Shown here piece after piece: positions 1 through 4,534 of a DNA stretch of 6,894 bases. Positions within the stretch are counted from its first letter, which is position 1, and every line of letters begins with the position of its first letter. The stretch covers positions 1-6,894 of the forward strand of contig WLCY01000030.1 of NCBI GenBank assembly GCA_009705075.1, in the 5' to 3' direction. The DNA is from Actinomycetota bacterium. GTDB taxonomy: Bacteria > Actinomycetota > Actinomycetes > Nanopelagicales > Nanopelagicaceae. Position numbers and translations under genes: made by a program. The notes under the pieces were generated by a model, which saw nothing but the letters and a program-made list of their open reading frames with translations, was not told where the DNA came from and did not search any database.

Positions 1-1965
1 ATAAGTGAGCAGGGTCTTTCGAACAACGTCAGAAATTGCATCGTGACCAACTCGGCGCGCGCTCCATGGAGAACCAGCTGCCAACATGTACCAACGGACC
101 GCATCAGCCCCATGCTGATCCATTAGTGGCATAGGTTCTAGAACGTTTCCTAAGTGCTTACTCATCTTGCGCCCATCTTTATCCAAAATGTGGCCGAGAC
201 AGAGAACAGTTTCATAAGAACTCTTATCGAAAACCAGAGTTCCGATAGTCATTAGCGTGTAGAACCAACCTCGAGTTTGATCTATCGCCTCACAAATGAA
301 ATCAGCGGGATATGACGCCTCAAATTTGGCAACAGATCCCTCTTTGTGCGGATAGCCCCATTGTGCAAAGGGCATTGCACCTGAGTCATACCAACAATCG
401 ATTACTTCTGGCGTTCTAGTCATGACGGCCGAGCATTGTTCACAATTAAATGAGATGTCATCGACGAATGGTCTATGAGGGTCGGTATTTGAAATATCTT
501 TTCCAGCGAGTTCACCTAATTCTGCCAATGAGCCAACGCAAATTTCATGCTTATTTTCACAGCGCCAAATAGGAAGGGGCGTTCCCCAATATCTATTTCT
601 TGATACTGCCCAGTCGATATTGTTATTCAACCAATCGCCATAACGACCAGTTTTTATTGTCTCAGGGTGCCAATCAGTGTCTGCATTTTCGCGAAGAAGC
701 GCCTCTTTAATTGCAGTAGTTCTGATGTACCAGGAAGGTTGGGCGTAATACATAAGTGCCGTATGGCAGCGCCAGCAATGCGGATAAGAATGTTCATATT
801 GTTGTTGCTTGAACAGCAGACCATTCGCTTTCAACTCTTTTATTATTGGCTTGTCTGCATCTTTGAAGAAGGTGCCGCCAACTAATTTCAATTCGGGCAG
901 AAAGTGCCCATCCGGTGCAATCGGGTTCACAACTGGAAGTCCATACTTCCGACATACCGCAAAGTCATCGGCACCAAATGCGGGGGATTGGTGAACGAGC
1001 CCGGTTCCATCTTCGACAGTTACATAGTCTGCAAGGACGATGTAGTGCGCATCCGGAATTTCTACCAAGTCGAGAGGAGCCGAATACTTAACGTGCTCCA
1101 ACTGCGCTCCGGTAAATGTCGCAATGACTTTGCGATCTTCGCCGAGAATAGCTGCCAGATTTGCGGCAACTACAAGTCTTTCAGATTTCTCTTCGCCCGG
1201 AATTTCGATAACTTGATATTCAATCTTTGGGTTTACAGCAACTGCAGTATTGGAAACTAGAGTCCATGGCGTAGTCGTCCAGACTAGAAGGCTTGCATTT
1301 AACTCAGCCAATTCTCCAGAAGTTGCAGGGAATCGAACATAAACAGATTGATCCTTAATAGTTTCATAACCTTGAGAAAGTTCGTGATCTGAAAGTCCGG
1401 TTCCACAACGCGGACAATAAGGCGCAACTCGATAATCCTGAACGAGAAGCCCCTTCTTCCAAATTTGTTGCAAAGACCACCAAACGCTCTCAACATATTC
1501 GCTCGACATCGTCCAGTAGGCCTCATCAAAATCAACCCAGAAGCCCATGCGTCGGGTCATCGCAGTAAATTCACCGACATGCTCTTGAACAGAAATCCGA
1601 CATTCATCATTAAATTTTGCAATGCCGTATTTTTCAATATCGCCTTTGCCATTAAATCCAAGTTGCTTCTCTACCGCGATTTCAACTGGAAGACCGTGGC
1701 AATCCCAACCAGCTTTACGGAGAACTTGATTACCCTTCATTGTTTGATAACGAGGAAACAAATCTTTAAACACTCGCGCTTCAATGTGGTGAGTTCCAGG
1801 TTTGCCGTTAGCGGTTGGTGGGCCTTCGTAAAAAGTCCAGGATGGTTGGCCATCGCGCGCTGAAATTGTTTTCTTGAAAATCTCTTGAGTTTCCCAGAAT
1901 GAGAGGATCTGGTTTTCAACGGCAGGCAGATCTATTTGCGGTGCCAGTGATTTAATTCTTGACAT
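1..1965 (-). CDS. ileS: Isoleucyl-tRNA synthetase, eukaryote-like type (3' part cut off by window edge)
   Basis: Cytoplasmic class Ia aminoacyl-tRNA synthetase that joins isoleucine to tRNA-Ile using ATP and edits mischarged valine. The minus-strand frame is open for 655 codons from ATG 1965-1963 to the left edge; family members are about 1040 residues, so the tRNA anticodon-binding C-terminus is missing. Landmarks: FYEGPPTANG leading into G57-T-H-H60, the position of the HIGH motif; DCHGLPVE soon after; YCPRCGTGLSDHEL; the editing (CP1) domain with T230-TTPWTL-236 and GTGLVHQSPAFGADD at about 320-334; CWYDSGAMPF at 524-533; DQTRGWFYTL at 562-571; and the KMSKH loop at 600-604. The HQ.P.FGADD editing motif and the GTHH signature fit the eukaryote-like IleRS2 branch rather than the E. 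coli type. Start 1965 is preferred because GAGAGG lies 7 nt upstream and the N-terminus (MSRIKSLAPQIDLPAVE) fits the family; an in-frame ATG 11 codons upstream also has a Shine-Dalgarno. Expression should be controlled by the T-box leader. Confidence 0.97.
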   Translation of the reverse strand, partial: MSRIKSLAPQIDLPAVENQILSFWETQEIFKKTISARDGQPSWTFYEGPPTANGKPGTHHIEARVFKDLFPRYQTMKGNQVLRKAGWDCHGLPVEIAVEKQLGFNGKGDIEKYGIAKFNDECRISVQEHVGEFTAMTRRMGFWVDFDEAYWTMSSEYVESVWWSLQQIWKKGLLVQDYRVAPYCPRCGTGLSDHELSQGYETIKDQSVYVRFPATSGELAELNASLLVWTTTPWTLVSNTAVAVNPKIEYQVIEIPGEEKSERLVVAANLAAILGEDRKVIATFTGAQLEHVKYSAPLDLVEIPDAHYIVLADYVTVEDGTGLVHQSPAFGADDFAVCRKYGLPVVNPIAPDGHFLPELKLVGGTFFKDADKPIIKELKANGLLFKQQQYEHSYPHCWRCHTALMYYAQPSWYIRTTAIKEALLRENADTDWHPETIKTGRYGDWLNNNIDWAVSRNRYWGTPLPIWRCENKHEICVGSLAELGELAGKDISNTDPHRPFVDDISFNCEQCSAVMTRTPEVIDCWYDSGAMPFAQWGYPHKEGSVAKFEASYPADFICEAIDQTRGWFYTLMTIGTLVFDKSSYETVLCLGHILDKDGRKMSKHLGNVLEPMPLMDQHGADAVRWYMLAAGSPWSARRVGHDAISDVVRKTLLTY

Positions 1966-1972
1966 TACTTCG

Positions 1973-1978
1973 CCTCTC
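1973..1978 (-). promoter_or_regulatory. ileS Shine-Dalgarno for the ATG at 1965
   Basis: GAGAGG on the minus strand, followed by 7 nt (CGAAGTA) and ATG. The spacing is optimal, which supports the 1965 start. Its UGAGA portion can pair with UCUCA inside the antisequestrator hairpin (2029-2033), one possible way the T-box could mask it; the pairing is inferred. Confidence 0.7.
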
Positions 1979-2000
1979 AAATTAAGCCCGGAAAACATCT

Positions 2001-2024
2001 GTCCTCTGGTTAATCTGGAGGGAC
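2001..2024 (-). promoter_or_regulatory. Candidate sequestrator hairpin competing with the T-box
   Basis: In the ileS leader RNA, GUCCCUC (2024-2018) can pair with GAGGAC (2006-2001), giving six pairs with one bulged C and an 11-nt loop. The left arm is the 3' arm (UCCC) that the antisequestrator needs to pair with GGGU of the T-box, so the two folds exclude each other. The right arm is itself a Shine-Dalgarno-like AGAGG four bases before an in-frame ATG (1998-1996). No U-run follows, so this is not an intrinsic terminator. That fits a translational T-box. The fold is predicted by eye and no energies were computed. Confidence 0.5.
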
Positions 2025-2054
2025 GGTGAGATTTCCACCGCGGTACCACCCACC
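2024..2054 (-). promoter_or_regulatory. T-box motif and antisequestrator helix
   Basis: GGGTGGTACCGCGG (2051-2038) matches the hallmark T-box consensus. It is followed by a hairpin CGGTG / CACCG (2040-2036 with 2028-2024, 7-nt loop) and by TCCC (2023-2020), which can pair back to GGG at 2051-2049. Together these form the usual two-helix antiterminator-type fold with the tRNA-binding UGGU bulge at 2048-2045. Confidence 0.93.
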
Positions 2055-2056
2055 TT

Positions 2057-2078
2057 GTGCGTCGAATTAGCTACGCAC
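2057..2078 (-). promoter_or_regulatory. Stem III of the ileS T-box
   Basis: A perfect 6-bp stem, GTGCGT (2078-2073) with ACGCAC (2062-2057), and a 10-nt loop, placed 3 nt before the T-box helix as Stem III normally is. The A-rich linker just 5' of it (2095-2081) reads as a T-run on the plus strand, so on that strand the element resembles a terminator by coincidence. Confidence 0.8.
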
Positions 2079-2116
2079 CACTTATTTTTTCTTTCAACTC
2101 AAAGCTAGTTCTACCT

Positions 2117-2140
2117 CAAGTACCTAAAGTTAAGTCCTTG
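2117..2140 (-). promoter_or_regulatory. Probable Stem II of the ileS T-box
   Basis: CAAGGAC (2140-2134) pairs with GTACTTG (2123-2117), with one G/A mismatch and a 10-nt loop. A further AACT / AGTT pairing (2110-2107 with 2099-2096) follows and may belong to the IIA/B region that class II T-boxes place between Stem II and Stem III. Positions are inferred from pairing and order only. Confidence 0.5.
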
Positions 2141-2149
2141 GCTCTTCTT

Positions 2150-2178
2150 GCAGGCTCCGAGGTGATGGCCTCTTCTGC
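2150..2178 (-). promoter_or_regulatory. Ultra-short Stem I with AUC isoleucine specifier
   Basis: The outer stem is GCAG (2178-2175) with CTGC (2153-2150). The inner stem is GAGG (2172-2169) with CCTC (2162-2159). The 6-nt terminal loop CCAUCA (2168-2163) holds AUC at 2166-2164, an isoleucine codon that can pair with the GAU anticodon. Having the specifier in the terminal loop and lacking the long distal arm that contacts the tRNA elbow are the features of the ultra-short Stem I class known from actinobacterial ileS leaders. Confidence 0.8.
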
Positions 2179-2231
2179 GCCTTGATTTGAGTCAGGGGGA
2201 ATTCTAGCGCGGCGAAGTTGGTGTTTATGCA

Positions 2232-2265
2232 CCGTAGGTTCTAATCTTTGCGCCTTGCGTGTCAA
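2232..2265 (-). promoter_or_regulatory. Putative ileS promoter
   Basis: On the minus strand TTGACA (2265-2260) is a perfect -35 and TAGAAC (2243-2238) is a 4/6 match to the -10, with a 16-nt spacer. Initiation near 2232-2230 would give a leader of about 265 nt that contains the whole T-box. The -35 overlaps the first codons of the divergent TraR/DksA-like gene, and the -10 overlaps that gene's own candidate -10. Confidence 0.5.
2242..2247 (+). promoter_or_regulatory. Candidate -10 box for the rightward gene cluster
   Basis: TAATCT fits the actinobacterial TANNNT -10 pattern and lies 11 nt before the GTG at 2259, so the mRNA would have almost no 5' UTR. Only a weak -35 (TTGGTG, 2218-2223, 18-nt spacer) is visible. 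The same hexamer precedes dnaE. It overlaps the -10 of the divergent ileS promoter, so the two promoters may compete. Confidence 0.4.
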
Positions 2266-3086
2266 AGCCACGCAAAATCAATAGTTTTAAAGAGACTGGT
2301 GGATCCGTGCCAAAGAAAATTGCAGCAAAGAAGTTGCCAAAAAAAGTAGCTAAGAAGGCGCCTCTAAAGAAGGTTGCCAAGAAGGTTGCCAAGAAGGCCC
2401 CAGCTAAACCAGCTAAAAAGGCACCGGCCAAGAAAGCGGCCCCAGCTAAACGCTCACCAAATATTGTTAAACCATCGATTGCCAAAAGTGGGAAAAAAGT
2501 TGTCGGCAAACCATTCCCGGCGAAATTGCAGAGCACCACTAAAGGCAACTCAACAACAATTACCGTAACTCCAAATGAAGTCGCAGTAGCCGAAGTAGTA
2601 GTTGAAGAGCGACGCTTAACGATGTTGCCACCACCTCGCCCAAATAAAACTATAAAGAAGGGCGTGGGACTAAAGCCGATTAAAAGTGCGCCGGCCCCGC
2701 TAGTAATTTCTGATGGTGTGGAGAACTGGACCGCGACTGAAATGAAGGCGATGCGCAGTGAGCTTTCAAAGGATTTAATTCGCTTAAGGGCTGAGCTTGC
2801 TGAAGTTGAGAGTGGGATGGAAGATTTAATTAATGCTGCAGGGATGGGCGCTGGAGATGATCAAGCTGATGCCGGTACTAAGACTTTCGAACGCGAACAT
2901 GAGATGTCTCTTGTTTACAACGCACGCGATATGGTCATTCAAACAGAGCGGGCGCTCGAGCGGATAGATTCGAAGACGTATGGTCGTTGTGAAGAGTGCG
3001 AAAATTCTATCGGCAAGGCGCGACTTCAAGTTTTTCCGAGAGCAACACTTTGCATGTCTTGTAAGCAAAAAGAGGAACGACGCTGA
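2259..3086 (+). CDS. TraR/DksA-type C4 zinc-finger protein with Lys/Ala/Pro-rich N-terminal tail
   Basis: 275 residues in three parts. Residues about 19-65 are a basic tail of repeated KKAPAKK / KKVAKK units like those of histone H1-like bacterial proteins; residues about 66-155 are a low-complexity linker; residues about 156-275 are a DksA/TraR-like unit. That unit has two helices predicted to form a coiled coil around an acidic tip, D201-x-x-D204 (compare DPVD of E. coli DksA), then a zinc finger with Cys244, Cys247, Cys265 and Cys268. DksA relatives bind RNA polymerase in its secondary channel and alter initiation; the tail may add DNA or RNA binding (inference). The length is well above E. 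coli DksA (151 residues) because of the tail and linker. The start is uncertain: GTG 2259 lacks a Shine-Dalgarno but suits a nearly leaderless transcript, while GTG 2307 would begin exactly at the basic tail. The gene is followed closely by lspA, as I recall from Streptomyces. Confidence 0.9.
   Translation: MSKPRKINSFKETGGSVPKKIAAKKLPKKVAKKAPLKKVAKKVAKKAPAKPAKKAPAKKAAPAKRSPNIVKPSIAKSGKKVVGKPFPAKLQSTTKGNSTTITVTPNEVAVAEVVVEERRLTMLPPPRPNKTIKKGVGLKPIKSAPAPLVISDGVENWTATEMKAMRSELSKDLIRLRAELAEVESGMEDLINAAGMGAGDDQADAGTKTFEREHEMSLVYNARDMVIQTERALERIDSKTYGRCEECENSIGKARLQVFPRATLCMSCKQKEERR
2369..2392 (+). repeat. Tandem 12-bp repeat encoding the basic tail
   Basis: Two exact copies of GAAGGTTGCCAA sit head to tail and code for KKVAKKVA. 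Degenerate KK-A-P copies continue on both sides. This is consistent with growth of the tail by slippage; copy number may differ among relatives. Confidence 0.75.
3071..3075 (+). promoter_or_regulatory. Shine-Dalgarno AGAGG at the end of the zinc-finger gene
   Basis: AGAGG lies 7 nt before CTG 3083, which overlaps the TGA stop (3084-3086) of the upstream gene and is in frame with lspA. It lies 11 nt before ATG 3087, which is followed at once by TAG. Its best-spaced partner is therefore the CTG, making this site relevant to the true lspA start. Confidence 0.45.
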
Positions 3087-3106
3087 ATGTAGTTGTTAGA
3101 CGGAAG

Positions 3107-3562
3107 TTGGCAGTGACGGCTTTCTCGATCTTTCTTGTTGATTACTTAACAAAGCTTGCGGCGGTTTCTTTTTTGGCGGATGGGCCAATAAAAGTTTTGG
3201 GTAACTTTCTTAAGTTTGAATTAATTTATAACACCGGGGCAGCATTTAGCCTGGCTACTTCCAAAACAATTTTTCTCTCGACCTTCTCGATGCTAGTAGC
3301 TGCTGGCATTTTCTATTTTGCAGCGCGAGTTGATTCCCAAAAATGGGCGCTTGCACTTGGATCTGTTCTCGGGGGAATCTTTGGAAATTTAAGTGATCGA
3401 ATATTTCGATCTCCAGGGGGGCTACAAGGGCCGGTTGTTGATTGGATTTCGATTCCACATTGGCCAGTATTTAATATTGCCGATAGCGCAGTTGTTATTG
3501 GCGTTCTTTCCATAGCTTCATTAACCTGGGCGAAAATCCCGCCAAGATCGGCGACAAAATGA
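3107..3562 (+). CDS. lspA: Lipoprotein signal peptidase (signal peptidase II)
   Basis: Inner-membrane aspartyl protease that cleaves the signal peptide of diacylglyceryl-modified prolipoproteins just before the lipidated cysteine. Four hydrophobic membrane segments are visible. Family motifs, numbered from TTG 3107: D12-x-x-T-K16 at the end of the first helix, Y41-NTGAAFS-48, G93-NLSDR-98, and the catalytic aspartates D112 in PVVDWI and D126 in FNIADS. At 151 residues it is close to, though slightly shorter than, typical LspA (about 160-200). The start is uncertain: TTG 3107 has GGAAG directly against it, GTG 3116 has the same GGAAG 9 nt away, and CTG 3083 has AGAGG 7 nt away and would add NVVVRRK, the positive charges expected before the first helix. 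The stop overlaps the next gene's start (ATGA), which suggests coupled translation. Confidence 0.95.
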   Translation: MAVTAFSIFLVDYLTKLAAVSFLADGPIKVLGNFLKFELIYNTGAAFSLATSKTIFLSTFSMLVAAGIFYFAARVDSQKWALALGSVLGGIFGNLSDRIFRSPGGLQGPVVDWISIPHWPVFNIADSAVVIGVLSIASLTWAKIPPRSATK

Positions 3563-4521
3563 GCCCGAATGAGAACGCCCGAGAAGTTAGATTTGTTTCG
3601 ATCCCAGAGGGATTGCATCAAGAGCGCGTAGATGCCGCACTCTCCAGATTACTTGGACTTTCACGCTCAACCGTTGTTACCTTAATTGAGAACGGCGAGA
3701 TAACACGAAAAGGGAAAGCTCTAACAAAGTCTGACAGAGTAAATACCGACGATTATTTAGAGATTAAAATGCCGGCGATTGCCGGAGAGCCACAACTTAC
3801 CGCCACTCCTATCGAGAACTTTAAAGTCGTCTATGACGATGTCGATGTAATTGTTGTCGATAAACCAGCGGGCGTAGCAGCGCATCCAAGTCCAGGATGG
3901 CGTGGTCCAACAGTCATCGGTGGTGTCATCGCAGCTGGTTATCAAGTTTCAACTAGCGGGGCTGCAGAGCGTCAAGGTGTTGTTCATCGACTCGATGTTG
4001 GCACAACTGGACTCATGGTAATTGCAAAGAACGAGAATTCTTACAGCAATCTAAAGCAACAGTTTCGAGATCGAACTGTTACTAAGGTTTATCATGCACT
4101 TGTTCAAGGGCATATGGATCCGACTGAGGGAACTATCGATGCACCAATTGATCGACATCCCCGTGAGGATTATCGTTTCGCAGTCGTTGCGGATGGCAAA
4201 CCGAGTATCACCCATTACAAAGCACTGGAATTTTTTCCGGCAGTTTCATTGCTCGAGATTGAATTGGAAACTGGGCGTACCCATCAAATTCGTGTTCATT
4301 TCTCGGCTCTTCGTCATCCGCTAGTTGGCGATATGACTTATGGTGCCGACCACACGATTGCCGAGCGCCTACAAATTACCCGTCCTTGGCTTCACGCCCG
4401 GGAGTTGAAATTCATTCACCCCTCATCTGGGTCTGAGATTGCCTTCTTCTCGGAGTACCCAGAAGACCTGACACGCTGCCTAGAAATATTGGCCAAGGGC
4501 CAACAACCTGATTCGCAGTAG
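3559..4521 (+). CDS. rluD: RluD-family 23S rRNA pseudouridine synthase
   Basis: 320 residues, the usual length for the RluA/RluD family, which isomerises uridine to pseudouridine in rRNA; E. coli RluD acts on helix 69 of 23S rRNA (positions 1911, 1915, 1917). An N-terminal S4 RNA-binding domain spans about residues 22-70 (RVDAALSRLLGLSRSTVVTL). The catalytic domain follows, with VVYDDVDVIVVDKPAGVAAHPS at about 90-110, H143-RLD146 carrying the catalytic aspartate, R240-THQIR-245, and HPLVGDMTYG. The motif reads HRLDVGTTGLMVIAK rather than the enterobacterial HRLDKDTSGLMV, a normal variation. The start ATG overlaps the lspA stop (ATGA) and no Shine-Dalgarno is evident, so translation is probably coupled to lspA. 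Family membership is secure; the exact target uridines cannot be read from sequence. Confidence 0.95.
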   Translation: MSPNENAREVRFVSIPEGLHQERVDAALSRLLGLSRSTVVTLIENGEITRKGKALTKSDRVNTDDYLEIKMPAIAGEPQLTATPIENFKVVYDDVDVIVVDKPAGVAAHPSPGWRGPTVIGGVIAAGYQVSTSGAAERQGVVHRLDVGTTGLMVIAKNENSYSNLKQQFRDRTVTKVYHALVQGHMDPTEGTIDAPIDRHPREDYRFAVVADGKPSITHYKALEFFPAVSLLEIELETGRTHQIRVHFSALRHPLVGDMTYGADHTIAERLQITRPWLHARELKFIHPSSGSEIAFFSEYPEDLTRCLEILAKGQQPDSQ

Positions 4522-4527
4522 TAATCT
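4522..4527 (+). promoter_or_regulatory. Candidate -10 box for a leaderless dnaE transcript
   Basis: TAATCT begins one base after the last base of the rluD stop codon and ends 7 nt before the dnaE ATG. Transcription would then start at or within a base of the A of ATG (4535), the classic leaderless layout of Actinobacteria. No Shine-Dalgarno lies in the 13-nt gap and no convincing -35 is seen. Confidence 0.5.
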
Positions 4528-4534
4528 CACCTAA

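Larger units (their letters stand above)
1999..2180 (-). ncRNA. T-box riboswitch leader of ileS (ultra-short Stem I, translational type)
   Basis: A cis-acting leader RNA that binds tRNA-Ile and senses whether it is charged. In transcript order it has a short Stem I with AUC (Ile) in its terminal loop (2178-2150), a Stem II (2140-2117), a small IIA/B-like region (2116-2091), Stem III (2078-2057), the conserved T-box sequence (2051-2038) and the antisequestrator hairpin (2040-2024). The T-box is near consensus and its UGGU (2048-2045) can pair with the ACCA end of a tRNA with discriminator A, as in tRNA-Ile. The specifier codon, the T-box and the downstream gene all agree on isoleucine. There is no terminator with a U-tract before ileS, so the switch most likely controls access to the ribosome binding site, as described for actinobacterial ileS leaders. 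The element is certain; details of Stem II and the IIA/B region are less so. Confidence 0.93.

Noticed and set aside
667..1260. Several overlapping plus-strand open frames of 60-118 codons, and another at 1465-1863.
   Set aside because: They lie antisense to ileS, which has an unbroken frame with all family motifs; the plus-strand products show no recognisable domain.
2057..2095. On the plus strand a 6-bp hairpin (GTGCGT/ACGCAC) is followed by a T-rich run, resembling a rho-independent terminator.
   Set aside because: The hairpin is Stem III of the minus-strand T-box and the T-run is its A-rich linker. No plus-strand gene ends nearby; it could at most stop antisense read-through from within ileS.
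2180..2200. A second AUC triplet (in CAAATCAAG) upstream of Stem I as an alternative specifier.
   Set aside because: It is not in a loop of any stem I can draw, whereas the AUC at 2166-2164 sits in the terminal loop of a paired stem.
2225..2548. A minus-strand open frame with repeated GAFLA / ATFLATFF units that looks like a membrane protein.
   Set aside because: It is the antisense image of the Lys/Ala/Pro-rich repeats of the zinc-finger gene, lacks any family motif and runs across the ileS promoter.
3313..3621. A minus-strand 102-codon frame across the lspA/rluD junction.
   Set aside because: Antisense to two secure genes, with no motif and no ribosome binding site considered convincing.
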